Shown here: positions 46,401-59,600 of the stretch, in pieces
Position numbering within the stretch: position 1 is the first letter of the stretch
Layout: each line of letters opens with the position of its first letter
Source of the DNA: Monocercomonoides exilis
Taxonomy: Eukaryota > Preaxostyla > Oxymonadida > Polymastigidae
Reading direction: 5' to 3'
DNA: 64,000 nt
NCBI GenBank assembly: GCA_001643675.2
Contig: LSRY02000004.1
Location: forward strand, 874,001 to 938,000
Program-made: the position numbers and the translations under genes
The notes under the pieces: generated by a model
Database searches by the model: none
Told to the model about the DNA's origin: nothing
The model's input: only the letters and a program-made list of their open reading frames with translations

Positions 46401-49400
46401 ACCATCCATAACTTTCAATGCACTCCAAATGAATGAGGACAGCGCATTTTCGAAACATCCATCTTTGGCAAACGATGGCAACCAGCAGCCGGCAGGGACA
46501 GTGTGTGGATTGTCAACCATCAGATCTGTCAGTCAACAGGAAGAGTTCCATCCGAATTCTGTGATGACTGATTTCATCCCGCCTCGCAAAGGGACAAGCA
46601 GAGACGGAGCATCAGATAACAATCAGGATGGAAATATGCTTCAGCAGCCAGGATCTGCTGTACCATCAATCAGCGAGCACAAAGTTGGCAGTTCTTCTTC
46701 GCTTTCTGCGGCGCCTCCTCGTCTTGGCCCAACTTATCTCAACACTCCTCAGCGAACTTCGGCCACTTCTCTTGTCTCTTCAGTATCTGCATCCAATCAG
46801 ATGCTTCCACTTACTCCTTCCACACAATTCCCTCTTTTAACCACACCAACATCGCCATCTACTGACAGTGGAATTTTCAATGCATCGACTGCTTCGATGC
46901 CTGCACCTGAGCCGCTGTCGATGCAGTCAATGGAAATGGCTCATGCAAGCTCTGTACAAGAACTCCACAATCACTCACAGAAAAGCTCACTGAACAATTC
47001 GTGGGTTAAAGCTGGACGCACAACAAACGGAGAACAAGGGTGTGATGAAAGAAGGATGCTGAAGAAGAAAAAGAAGAAGGCATCAAATGGAAATGAAGAG
47101 GATGCAGATGATTCAGATAGCTATCAGTCTGATACAGCAAGATCATCAACACAATCAGAGTCAGATGATTTAGAGCACAAAGACAGACATAGAAGAGATA
47201 CTTTGCCAAACGACACGACAAAAGGGAAAGTTCCAACTTTATCGACAAATACGCTGGAATCATTACAGCCAATTGAACAGGAAAACACTGCGCTTGCTAG
47301 TGGAATGCCGCTCTCACCCACAACAGAAGCTGAAATGCATCTGAGGCAGCTTGCAGACACTGAGACATTCTTCTATCCTTTGCAGCAAGAGCCATCACAG
47401 AAAATGGCAAGCGACAGAAAGTATGCTGGCAACGAAGCACGTGCACAGACAAAGAATCACGAGTATGCCACAATGACTGCAGAATCACCACTGCGAAATG
47501 ACTCACAGAACCAGCACAGGAACTCACTCATCACCTTTTCGCAGTCTGTTGACTCTTCCATCGTGAGGCGTGGGCGATCTTCTTCTCAAAGCTCCAATCC
47601 CGCTTTGCCAAAATATGAGGCGAATTCGCAAGTGCAGCCAGCTGCAAGCCAATCTTCAACTGCTTCACATATTAAATCAGGAAAACGCACAATTAAGAGC
47701 TCACATACAGTTGATGCGACAAATATGCAGTTACAGAATAATATTCACATTTCTCCTGTCAGCTCTTCATCATCATTTGAAGGTGAAGTTACTCCAAAGT
47801 CTGTTCATTTTGATCAAAGTGCCGAACTTTCTTCGCATTCTTCGCAAAGAATATCATCTCTATCTGCTGAACGACTGCAAGGCTCAAACCAATCACGCTC
47901 AGCTTCCTCTCTTCCACCGCTTGCTCCGTCTCTTGTACCACAAGAAGCAACACTGACATCTCCCTCACATTCAATGGCTGTTCTGCCCACTTTGCAGGAG
48001 AATCCATCAAAGCCATACAATGAGTCAAGTGCTGAACTTCCTCCTCTAAATGGCTATTCACACAGATATGCTCAAGTACACCCCCGCCAGGGAAATGCAT
48101 CTCTGATGCTTCCTCGTTCCAATCAATCTCCTCAAAACACATCGGTCCGACCAGCCCTGAAAAGGAGAACTGCCTTGCTGGATGCAATTCAGCGGTCGAT
48201 GACTGGGCTTCTTGCACCTCTCACGCCAGCCACGACAACACTACCACATGCGACTAATGCATGGGGTGAAGATGGAGGAGGAGCTGGTGATGATCGGGGA
48301 ATGCATGCTACTTGGGGCAGTGGAGATGCACAAGACAGAGGAAGGATGGATGGAATGGGACTGGAGGAGATAGTGGCGAGGGGATTGCAGACTTCGAGAG
48401 AAGACGAATGGGCAGAAGAAAAAGAAGACTCAGAAATAGAAGATGAACTTCCAGAAGAAGAGGAAGAGGAAGAAGAAAGCAGCTCTCTCTCAGACATGGA
48501 CAGATCTGACATATCGTACCAGAGAACACGCAGTGCTTCGTGTACGTCGTGTGGATCTTCTTATTATACTCGCAGCTCTCGAGCTTCATATTCAAGTCGT
48601 TGCTCTTCTGCTTCTGATTACTCCAATGGCATGCATTCAAGATCAGTTTCAACGTCTTCTTCGTTCCAGTATTCAGTTTCGCAAAGTGCTTCAACAACAT
48701 CGCAATCTCCACCTCCTTCTTCCAGACAAGCTATTGGCAACATCATGAATCATCATACAGATAAAGCAGAACACAATCAAATAGACGTTCCAGACAGAGC
48801 AAATTCTCTCTTTTCTCCGACTCCATATGACAATGGAAATCTGGCCTATCATTCTTCTTCCAGTCAGTTCAATGCGCCATCAAAGAACCAAGAAGGAGCA
48901 GATTATCCACCAAAAGGATTGAGCAAGCAGCGATCACGGAGAGCTTCAGAAATCAATTCGGTGAGTCGAGATGCAGAATACATGAGCAGCAGCCAGCTCA
49001 AAATACAGCAAAGGAGTAACTCAATTGAACTTGGGAGGATTAAAGCTAGCCATTCTCACAAATTTGCTGATGGTCACCAGTCAGAGTCAGATGCTTCGTC
49101 GCACTTCAACAGCAACACTTATTCTTCAAATGAAGAACAGAAGAGAGAAGTGACCGCTCAATTAAAACATGATGTTGGAGCTGGAAATACTGTTGGTGAT
49201 GAGGGGTTGTCAGAATTGCCGTTGGAGACTCTTCAAATTGTTAATTCCAAAGGAAGGATTGTTCCGTCTCCACACTCCATTTCTCATCAGAAAGTGGAAG
49301 AAGAACCATTACCTCTCTCTTCATCTGATAGAGACCATATTTCTGGTAATCTCCCTTCAAATGTTGTGGGAGGAGCTCAGCAGTTTCACAGTGATTACTC

Positions 49401-50898
49401 CATCAATGCGTCTCCAGAAGGCTACGACGAATACTCAGCGACTCATGCTGCACGTTCCATCCAGCAGGCTCATTCAGAGAATATGTCTGGAATAAGAACA
49501 AGCACAGCAGGCTCAATGGGCACAAGTGATGATTATTCTGCATTTAACTCAACTTCTGAAACATTTTCTCAGCCAGATGCGTTGCAACAGAATAAAATGT
49601 ATACCAGTATGCAGCAAAGTGGGCAAAGTCCGCTGTTTCCTTCAGCACATTCTTCCTCCTTAACAATTGAGAATTCACAGACGAATTCTCAAACAGACTC
49701 ACCTTTGGCGAATCGAAAAACACAAAATGCATTGCCGTTCCAGCTGCACTCGCTTCCTTCTTCGTCAATGATAACTGAGTCATCTTCACTTGCTCTATCA
49801 ACTTCACAGAGAGGAACTGAAGATGTGTCGAAAAGGCTCTCTGGCCCATCATCTCTTAATAGCTCTTTAACTGCACAGCAAAGTCATCAAGCTCAAGCGC
49901 AGACTGGTGATTTCAGTCCGCTAATGAATTCGACTTCGACTTCATATCCGCAAAGGCAAGGGGATCTTTCAGCAGATCGTCAGGCTGCATCTCAAACAGC
50001 GGAGTTTTCTGCATCTGCAGCAGGTGCATTCACTGCAACGCATTTACAGGCTCCTGGACAAGCATATTCCACGTCTGGAGATTTTATTTTGAATGCTGCA
50101 CAGCAGGCACACACACCGTATTCACCGCCAAAATCGCCGTTTAATAACTCTGTTGCATCACCTTCTCTCTCTCCTCATTCAAGCACAAACAGCGATTTTG
50201 AGCCAGCTTCTTCTCAGGGAGAGCTTCAGAGCAACAATGAAACGCACAGTCATAAACACACAGAGAAAGACAGTGGCGAAGTCAGGCATCGACATCACCG
50301 GTCGAATTCTCAGGAGAGACGAAAGAGGACACAGCACAAACATGGGCGTGTTAATCAAAAGGATAAATCCAAAGATGATTTACGAAGAACGAGTGATACT
50401 CAAAGAGTTGAAGTGGATGAAGAGGAAAATGAAAGAGATGCCGGCGAAATTGTGGAGCAAAATGAAGAAGAAGCTGATGAAGGAGTCATCACAACAAGCG
50501 CAAGAAATGCAAGCAATGAGAGAATTCACAAAGTTCGAAAAGCGAAAAGAGATGAATCAAAATCGGGTGGACTTGTGTCGTTTTTCCGAAAACTGTTCTG
50601 CATGTCAACTTCTCGCAGTACTTCCACTCATTCTTCTGATAGCGAAGGCGAAGGCAATGCTGATTATAAACAGAGTAAAGAAAACAGAAAAAGTGGGAAA
50701 AACAAAAAGAAGACAGGATTTTGCAGTTGCTGTGGAGGTGATGGTGGTGGAAGTGAAAGCGATAATTTGAGTGAAGTAAACGCTCAAAAGACTACAAAAA
50801 GGCTTCAAACAAAAGAGGAACTTGAAGAAAAGAAACGATTAGCAATTTGGCTCTTTGCTGAAATTGAGCGTTTGTGGTGGTTAAATGAAATTAATTAA
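34468..50898 (+). CDS. Giant Ser-rich multi-island protein (about 5373 aa), unknown function
   Basis: Six exons: 34468-34543, 34606-34674, 34724-34790, 34853-34920, 34979-35037 and 35116-50898. The introns are 62, 49, 62, 58 and 78 nt. The first five exons join in phase to code a folded-looking N-terminus (MNRILFEHPMMKSFNQRL, DPEIYAQFDSALPPQYRS, LDRHRPTERLYNQTILHDLL, PHYTVAAFFGVVNQALHPG) that runs straight into the long exon. That exon has no ATG for 78 bases after its acceptor, which supports the spliced model. The rest alternates long Ser, Gln, Asn and Glu/Arg runs with ordered islands: about 2080-2200 (YLHRLSRTFC), 2290-2360, 2480-2570, 2620-2720, a hydrophobic segment near 3145 (WPLFMAETVLSFVILSYLSL), and 3300-3390 (ALDIRYFLILITRVCNVSV). 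The C-terminus has FFRKLFCM, a CSCCGG cluster and an IWLFAEIERLWWLNEIN end. It may be a HEAT-like scaffold, but no family is recognised. Confidence 0.75.
39247..39327 (+). repeat. TCx trinucleotide tract coding poly-Ser
   Basis: 27 consecutive Ser codons (TCA, TCT and TCC mixed). Similar shorter tracts occur near 36610, 36980, 38470, 39460, 39830, 40800, 43215, 43540-43670 and 43910 in the same gene. A CAA/CAG poly-Gln tract lies at about 42562-42592. The Ser codons are mixed, which argues for selection on the protein run or for old slippage. Confidence 0.9.
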
Positions 50899-51831
50899 AT
50901 TTCTTTTATCTCAAGCAATGGTACATTTATGTGCTAGCAATTTTTCTTTTTTAATTTTCATTTATCTTTCTTAAGAATTTAAATTTCATATTAAAAGTTG
51001 ATGTGATTTATGTTATATTTTATTTCTGGTTAAGCGTATTTTATTATTAAAAAAACTTCCAGATGGCTTCATTTTTTAATTTATATTTTTAATTATGTTA
51101 AGAATGTGTATTTATCAGCTTTTTTTTTTTTATTTGTCAATTTTTTTGTCAAATAACTTTATATATTTGTTTTTTTATCATTTTGTTTCCATTAATTTTT
51201 GAATATTACAATTTATGAAACTTTTTTATTTCAGAATTTTTATAATTATGCAAAGAGTTTCTCAAATTTGAGTCACTCAAGTTTCGTTTCGAGATCTATG
51301 TTTTGTTTTATTGAAATTCTTTCACATTTTGCAACATTCGTTTTTAATTATTACAAGGAAAGAGTGACATATATGTACTCATTACAAATTTAAAAACTAA
51401 CTTTTTGTTCAATTTATTGTTCATCGAAATCAGTTTTGTTTTAAGTGTCAAAAACGAGAAATTGAATAGTTGAAAAAAGATAATGATATAATTTTGAAAT
51501 TTAAAAGGATGATCCTTTTCGAACTCTTTTTTTCAATCTTAGAATGTTTTTTTTCTTTTTTTTTTCTTTTTTCTTTTTTTTTTTTTTTTTTTTTTTTCCT
51601 GATGGGAAGAAGAAATTTTGGCATAATGAAACAATATGGAATAAAAGGAAAATGAAAATAAACCTCACTCGATGAAAACACATTGTTTATTGTTTGCATT
51701 TGTGCAAGAAATTCTGTACGGAAACTTCTTATTGATAAAATAAAAAATCAAGAAAAATCTATTGATTTCACATATTTATGGGTTTTGATAAAAAAATTTT
51801 TTTTAGCAAATACTAGCGGAAAATAAGGATC
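50899..51831. other. AT-rich spacer with T-rich tract
   Basis: No gene is seen. Long T runs at 51547-51598 produce meaningless Phe or Lys frames. It separates the giant gene from the transposase relic. No terminal inverted repeat of that element could be identified here. Confidence 0.5.
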
Positions 51832-52809
51832 TTGGTATTTCAAAGTGAAATAAGCTCTTATACAACAAGGGTGTGGCGTGGAGCTGGCAATTGGAGAAAG
51901 TTTTGTACAACGAAGTTCAGAAATGATGATATCATAGAATACAAAAAAGATGTTCCACTGTTTTCACTAATTACAGATACTGGAAATGAACCAAATACCT
52001 TGAAAGAAAATCAGTTCGTCATGAAACCATATTAGCGAATATTCAATAATACAAACAAATCAGCTTTGTTGATTTGCTTGTATTATTGTGTGAGAACACC
52101 AATAAACACAATTTCTTCTTTGCTCGGAATTTCTCAAAAGACGGCGGGTTTTTGGTGCAGTGTTGCGTTCGTGTGTTGTACGAAAAAGTGGAATGATAAA
52201 CAACAAACAATCAAAGGCCCTGGAATAACTGTTGAAATCGACGAAGCTGTCTGATGGAAGAGAAAATATGGTTTAGGAATGAGAAAAGATTATGTTCGGA
52301 TATTTGGAGGAGCGAAGCGTCTCGACGGGGAAGGAGTGGGCAAAAGATTTTTGAAATTTGTCTATAATTTAACCAAGAAAACATTATTTCCATTGATTCA
52401 GCGTTTTATTTTGCCCGGAACGACCATTATCTCAGACGAATGGAAAGTAAACGCTTCGTTGGAAGAACTGGGCTATCTGCATTTAACAATCTGCCACAAA
52501 AGAAACTTAGTCAATTTGGTAACAAGAGCTTTCATAAACACAATAGAAGGATTATGTTCTCTTTTGTAATTATCTCTTTTGCTGTTTTGAACCAGGAAGA
52601 AGTATATTTTGGATCATATTACCTTGTTTTAGGACAAAGCCTCACCAAACAATCATATGAAGACCTATTCAAAAAAAAAAAAATTGCAGTACACACAAAG
52701 CAGAAAAAGAAATGAAAAAAGTTGAAGAAGCAGAAGAAATTGATGAAAAATTTCCATTTTTTTATGATATCATTCCCAACGAAGATGAATTGTTAGGAGA
52801 TGATGATTA
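51832..52809 (+). mobile_element. Decayed Merlin/IS1016-type (ISXO2-like) transposase
   Basis: One frame carries a helix-turn-helix-like part (TISSLLGISQKTAGFW). It then has the DDE-type core in family order: GPGITVEIDEAV (first Asp), KRKYG, VRIFGG, TLFPLIQRFILPG, TIISDEW (second Asp), SLEELGYLHLTICH and FINTIEGL (final Glu). In-frame stops at 52033-52035 (TAG), 52252-52254 (TGA, directly after the first catalytic block) and 52567-52569 (TAA) kill it. Past the last stop, coding-like sequence continues in another frame across an A12 run at about 52672-52683 to an acidic tail (FPFFYDIIPNEDELLGDDD, ending about 52809). Merlin elements are cut-and-paste DNA transposons. No terminal repeats or target duplication were found by eye. 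Confidence 0.8.
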
Positions 52810-53632
52810 AGGAGCTGGAGACAATGAAAGCGCTTTAGAATATACACCATAGAAGATGAATTTTTTGATTAGCATTTCAAACATCTTTTGATCATGAAAA
52901 ATGAATAATTCAAATAATTGATAATCTTTATTTTTTAATATTTAAAACGCATTTCCGCACATTTTTAACATGTCACATGTTCATGAAACAATATTTTCTA
53001 TGTCTGTATTGCGTTATTTGTGAAGTTTGTAAATTATATATTAAACAATGATACCGAAATTTTTATTATTTCTACACACATTTGGGTCGATATTATTGAA
53101 ATAAAGACTTTTTTCGAGATGAAGATTATTACGATTATTAATAATAAAAAAAATATTAGCATTGTATTGTGATATTTATTTCATTTGTGTTAAAAAACAA
53201 ATGTTAAATGAAAAAGGAAAACAAAGATGTTTCTCACAAAGGTTTTCATTTTTCTATGTGTATAATCAAATATTCAAAACAAAATTATAAAATGGTTTAA
53301 TTTTCACTTTTTTGATAAGTACCTTTTGAATATTTTTCAAAAAAAAAAGAAAATTTATTATTTGGGTAATTCTTTTTGAAAAGTCGCAAATGTTCAATTT
53401 TCAAGTCAATCAAAATATTCAAATTTTGCTCAAATTTCTGTTTCCACTCACGAATCTTTTAAAGAATGAATGTAATAGCATCATCAAAAGATAGTTTCCA
53501 TGTCAGTGAAGTTTGGCGTATGTTAACAAAAATTTGATGAAAATATGAAATTTTTGTTTTATTTGAAAATTTAACAAAAGGAAGTTTTCGAATAAAATTT
53601 AACTTTTAATACAGTTTTGACCAGATATCATT

Positions 53633-53677
53633 GCATCGAAAAAAATCGCGTTCATATATTGTCACATTTTTCGATGC
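53633..53677. repeat. Perfect 11-bp stem inverted repeat
   Basis: GCATCGAAAAA at the left pairs exactly with TTTTTCGATGC at the right around a 23-base loop. It lies in noncoding AT-rich DNA, followed by several repeats of ATAATCACA/ATATATTGTCACA-like words up to about 54050. Confidence 0.7.
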
Positions 53678-54089
53678 ACCGACATTTTTGGCCACTTTTT
53701 TGTTCATTTTTCATCGCATATAATCACAGGGCTAAATATATATAATCACATTTTATATTATTATGAGTGCTTTTTTCAATGAAAAATCGATTTTTTGATC
53801 AAAAATTTTTATTTTACGCTTTGTCAAAAATATTCTCAAATAAGTCAAAGTTATATGCATTGATGCAAAAAAGTTAATTTCGCAAGTGAAAAATGCGTTT
53901 TGATGAAGAATTTCCAAAAATCAAAAAATCAACACAAAATTAATTATAACAAATATTAATTTTTTTATTTTTCTATGTAAATCTGCATCGTATAGAATCA
54001 CAATCGGATATAGTCACAAAAAGTTGTGCAAAAACAGATGTGATTATCTACGGTTTTGACTGTAATGTCATTTTGATGAACATTAAGCA

Positions 54090-54400
54090 TGGAATAAATG
54101 GGCGATAATTTTTGTAATCATAACTTTTTTTGGAATGTTGATTTTTTGAATGTTTCATCACAAATCAAATGAATTTTTCATTCAAATGAAAAAAGAAAGA
54201 TAACTGTAAAAAAGACAATGTTTCGGTTGATTATAAAAAAAAAATCACATATGAAAGGAGAAATTTCTTTTCAGTGTTCATTTATCAACATTCAATGAAA
54301 ATTAACATATTGAAATTTTAAGATTGAAAAAAAATGAATTCATAAATAATAACTCAAATGATAGAAAAAAATATAATTTTCGTCGATTTTCGGTTAGCGT
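54090..54400 (+). repeat. Dispersed AT-rich repeat, copy at 54.2 kb
   Basis: It has the same ordered words as 12700-13060: TTTGTAATCATAACTTT, TTTTTCATTCAAATGAA, GTGTTCATTTATCAACATTC and ATGAATTCATAAATAAT. Noncoding. Confidence 0.55.
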
Positions 54401-55929
54401 TGAAATATCTGGATGCTCAAAATGGTTTAAAAATTTTGACAGAATGAATTTATGAGTGATTGGATAATATGTTTGTTTATAACAGAAAACGAAAACAACT
54501 TGGAATGATTTCGTCTTTCCAAAAACAATATGGGCTCAAACTATTGTGAAATATATTTTTGACAATCGAAAATAGTGTTGCAATAACTTTAGAAGCACAA
54601 TAATTTTTAAAATTCTATAAATATTTTTTGATTTCAATTATTATTTGGTGTGAAATTCAACCATTCAAGCAAAATCACAATTTTTTCCTATCTTTTTCCT
54701 CCATAAAATAAAAATGAGTCTTGCATTCTCGTGCTAAAATAAAACCATGACATAAAGAATTGCAAAAAATATTTGGAAACATTGTGCGGAAAAATTCTGC
54801 AAAGAAAATTATTTTTTCCCATTTAAGACAGAATTCTTTCATAAATGAAGCATTCAATGATTTGTTCCAGACTTTTTTTTTCAATCGTTTATTCTCAAAA
54901 CTGACATTACAGTGCTATTTTAAATATAGAAATATCAAAAAGTTGAGAAAAATCTTTGAAAGAACCGTGTGGAACAAAATTCATAATGCAAAAAATTTCA
55001 TCCCATTTTGGAATGAGCCCCATAATAGCATCGTTTTTCCTGCCTTTTTTCTTTTCCATTTTCCGGAGTTTTTTTAATTTGTTGAGGGATATTTCAAGAC
55101 GAGTTAGGCATAAAAAATTATTTACCACACATATTTGTGGAATTGAAAGGGCATTGTCAGTTTGTTCCAGTTATTTTTGCAAACAGAAAATGACTTGTTT
55201 TGAAGGCAGATGTTGCAAATCTGGCTTTATGCATTTTCATTCCTGCTTGATAATTTGTAATTTTGCAGAATCTCCACTTTTATTCTAAAACCTTATGATA
55301 TCAATGATTGAATGGCATCCTTCCAAAAAATGATTCATTCAACGCCATTCCAAGTGATGCCAGAGCAAAATAATCATATTTCACATAAATGTTTGTTTTT
55401 ATTTGAATTTCTTTTTGACCAATTTCATTTGTTTCAGAAAGGCTATATTCATCTGAAAATGCAAAAAAAACAAAATGATTTTAATGCAAGACTTGGAATG
55501 TGAAGTGAAGACGATCTCCACAGCTTCAACACGGAAGTACCAAAGGAATTGGATGTTTGATGTTTTCTTTTTTTAAATCTATTTTTTGATATTTGTTTTT
55601 TGGGACATCTTGTTCAATCATCGGAAAAATGGATTTCTTTAGTTGTTGATCACAGAGAGATTTCAAATCCTTCTCCGTTAGTGCAAAGCTCTAAATCATA
55701 TAACATTGCATCGGGGGAAATGGGAATATGAAAAAAATTTCCACTTGGAAAGAGCAATTAATATGGTTGAACAATCTCCAAATCTCCTCTTATTCATCAA
55801 AAAAGAAATTTTCAATGATTTTCAAAGGCAGGAAAATACTGAATCGAGACATTTTGTAGGAACAGGAAAATATCTGAAAAAGGCAAAATTTCATTGGAAT
55901 ACTGGTTAAGAATATTCTGAAGTGTGATT

Positions 55930-56640
55930 GATTCTAAATTAAGCTGGCAAATTGAAATGTTTGAAAAGTACAAAAATTGATGGAAAATATTAATTGCAAT
56001 AAAGAAAAAGAAGATTACAAAAATAAGTTGATATGAAATAAGAGAGAGAAAAACGAGGATCATATGAATAAATGAACAAAGAAAAATCAAAAAAGAGAAA
56101 GAATAGAGGATATTGAATCAAAAATCAATTTCTTTCTGAAAAAATGGATAAAAGAAATTCCGCTGAAAAGAATTGCAGGAAAATATAGTTTTGAAGACTT
56201 AGCAAAGGATTGATTCAATATTTTTGAATGAGACAAAAGCAATTATATACAGCTTAAGAACGGCTGGATTTATTTCAAGGTGTATCAATTTTTCTAATTT
56301 TCATTTTTTTTAATTTCCATATTTTTACTGCAGGAGACAATGAATTTAGGTGAAGAAAACAAGGAAATTCTGGGTAAAATGAAACACTTTCATGAAGATG
56401 CACAAAGATGAAAAAGGAGCTGAATGATTAAGGAATTTCATTCAAACGGAATAAGCGAGGAAAGTTTAATTTCAAAAATGTTGAAGAAAAAAGAGGAAAT
56501 CTATTAAAGATGGCAGTTTTTTGGAATAAATATAAAAATTGAATGAATAAGAAAAATGGAAATAAAAGCAGAGAATTGGATTTTGAAAATGGAAGTGGAG
56601 AAGGAAATGATAATTTTTGTTGTTTGGTTTGATAATGGGA
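55930..56640 (+). pseudogene. Possible decayed coding region upstream of the receptor
   Basis: One frame is strongly Lys/Glu/Ile-rich and coding-like: VQKLMENINCNKEKEDYKNK, KRERIEDIESKINFFLKKW, IKEIPLKRIAGKYSFEDL, NYIQLKNGWIYFK. A GTGTAT..CTGCAG interval (about 56281-56334) would then join it as an intron to ETMNLGEENKEILGKMKH. The frame is broken by about eight stops, nearly all TGA. No family is recognised. The purine bias of the region could mimic coding, so this is weak. Confidence 0.3.
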
Positions 56641-56687
56641 TATTAACTGAAATATGGGCTCATTAACCCATAATCTTCATTGAAACA

Positions 56688-59600
56688 ATGATTCTTTTAG
56701 TTTTTCTTGTGTATTTATTCTCAGTTGTAAGTAGCAAAGAAAGAAATGACAAGCTGAAGAATGAGCATGATGTTTTCCATGCTCCTGAAATGGAGAAGAG
56801 TGGAATTTTGGAGAGGGGAAGTGTTGTTCAAATGTTCTGCGAAATTCACAACTCATCAGCTGAATTAAGGGCGATGTTGCTTGAAAAGCCAGATAATTGT
56901 GTGATGATTGAAATCAGAGCAGGATCATTGCTGCGGGTTGAGGGGAGTGTGTTAGCGAGAAAAAACGAGTGGAATGGTCATTATGTGAGAAATGGAGGGA
57001 CATGCTGGCTGATAAACACGTCTTTGGGAATTGAGAATGGTCAGGAATGTGGAAAGATGGGGAGCATGGTGGAGATGGAAGAGGGTGACTTGTCTTCGTT
57101 ATTTGTGAGAAATTGTGAGTTTGAGGATGTTGTGTTTTGTGGGAGCGGATGCAGTTTTCTTAGAGATGGCTCAGGAAGTTTTGAAGGAATCAAAAACTGT
57201 GTATTTGCGAATATCTCAAAGAAATTCATGGAAACGGATAAAATGCCGATTGAAAAAGTGTCGATGATGAAAATGGGTTCAATGGAAGATTGCCAAATTG
57301 AAAGATCGATGAATGTGCTGGAGGGAGAGATTGTGAGTGGAACAGAAGGATCTGGCTCTTTTTTATGCAACAATTGCACATTCCATTACAACGAAAGGGT
57401 GGATAGGAGAGTGAGAAATACAGAAAGAAATTCAACAACTCAAACACAGATATATAAGAATGCTGAATGGATTGGATGCAATGCTTCATGTGGTGGAGCA
57501 CTTTATGTGCATGACAATTCGAGTGCAATGCTGACAGTTGAGAATTCATCTTTTGTGAAATGCAATGCTACATCTACAAGAGGAGGAGGGATATTTGCTT
57601 TGAAAATTGCTGAATGCACCGTGAAGCATTCCACATTTGTTGAGTGTTATTGTGTTGCATCAACAAATTATGGAGGTGCGGGAGTTGAAATCGAAGGAAT
57701 ATCGATCCAAGAAATTGTTGAGAACTGCTCATTCAAAGATGGTTGGTCAGGAAATGATGCTGGAGGGCTTGGAATTTGGAGTTCAAAGACTTTGAAAACA
57801 AAAGATTGTGTTTTGAATTGTTTTTTCCAAAATTGTAGTGTGCATTGTTCAACGAATTCTGATGGTGGAGGTTTTATTAATTGGGATACAATTGACAGAA
57901 TTGCTTTGAGAAACTGCCTTTTTCAAGAGTGCTATTCAAATTGGAGAGGCGGAGCCGTAAGTGTAACCACAAATGGATATGATGGAAATCTTTTGTGGTT
58001 TTGCTTTTTCCACAATAACACAGCACCATATGGCAATGACATTTTTGTCTATGATAACGAAACAGCCACCCAAGTTGCTTTCTGTTATTCGACAAGAGCG
58101 GAAGGAGTGAGATATAATGCCAGTGGAACAGACAAAAGTGAATGGCTGCCGAATGAAGGAGGAAGAAGCAGATTTGTTTCTTCGAAAGATAGTCAAGAGA
58201 ATGCGAAAGACGCATTTAGCTGTGGATTGAATGAAAGTTATGCATGCCTTACAATCAGTCATTGCCTTTCCCAAATGATTGAGGGGTTTGTTGAGGAAAT
58301 CAAGGTACTTTCTGGAACAGTTGTGGAAGCCAAAGGAATTGATGTAGGGGAGAAAACAATAACTGTGAATGGAGTTTCTCCATCAGGCTCAGCCATTGAA
58401 ACACAATTCGAGGGAAATGGATTGAGTCTGTTTTGTGTTGGAACAGGAAAATTGGTTGTGAGCGATCTATCTGTGATTCACAATTCTTCATTTGAAAACA
58501 ACAGACAAAGCAGACTGGTTGAGGTTGAGGGAAGTGGGTTGATGGATGTGAAGAGAATGAATATATCGATGGATTCTGCTCATTCAGAAGAGAGGAGCAT
58601 TCAGAATTCGCTTATGAAACTTGAAGGGGGAGAGTTGAAGATGAAAGATGTATTTTGGGGGAAAACATTCAGCTCCACAAGTTTGACATTACTTTCTCGG
58701 GAGGCAGCAATTTCGTTGACTCTGGATAACTTAACATTCAGCAACATCGTGAGGATAACAGCAGGATCATCGCTGATGAGTGTGAGTGAAGGATCATATT
58801 CGATAGCTCTTGAAGGATGCACGATTGATGGTTGTGGGAATGAAGACTGTGATTTTGGAGGGGGAATGATGGCTGAAGTGGGAAATGTTTGCTCATTGAT
58901 GATGAATGGAGGTGTTGTTAAGAATTGTTATGCTTCGATCAATAAAGGGAAAGGAGGTGGAATTGGGCTGAAAGTGAGAGATATAAGTGCAGAGTTTCTT
59001 ATTTCATCAGCATTTGAAGGAAACAGGGCCAAATGGGGAAGTGATATTTTTGTTGATTCGATCGATCTGGAGTCAACTGCAACAAGTGAGAAGATCACTT
59101 CATTGACTGCTTCCTTGGAAACGAAGAGCAAGATACAAGGATATGAAAACGGAGATGAGTCGTTCCCAATTCCGCTGTGTATTTATTTGTGGAACAACTT
59201 TTCTGCGCCAGCGTTTGTTGGAGGAGGATCGTTGAGCCATGATTTTTCGAAGTGTGGATTTGAAGAGTTTCCATGTTCATCCATTTCTAAGGCAGTGTCA
59301 ATCCATTTTGAAGAGCAGAAAAAGAACATTGCTCTTCTTGAGCCATTTGTCTTTGAGGAAGAATTGGAGTTGACTTCGAATGAATGGAGCATTGTATCCA
59401 AAGAGAATGAAATGAAATGTGATGTCTCTGATCTGATACAAGGAACACAAAATGGATTGATAGAAATCTCAGTCGGTGCGTCGGTATCAGGCATCGTATT
59501 TTCATTGAAGAAATCGCTGATCTTTCATGAAAGTGTGTTTGAAGTTTATTCAGTGAAGCTCATTCTGAATGGATGTGGGATGGAAGGAGGGGCTGAGAGT

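Larger units (their letters stand above)
52810..55929. other. AT-rich region with repeats, no supported gene
   Basis: Short frames at 54675-54884, 54760-55077, 54907-55288 and 55312-55503 are Phe/Lys-rich and lack motifs. The last contains STPFQV-like words faintly reminiscent of retroelement integrases, which is not enough for a call. The region holds a hairpin at 53633 and a dispersed repeat copy at 54.1 kb, listed separately. Confidence 0.5.

Noticed and set aside
55312-55503. Retroelement integrase fragment
   Set aside because: Only a faint STPFQV-type resemblance; no catalytic residues or neighbouring reverse transcriptase.
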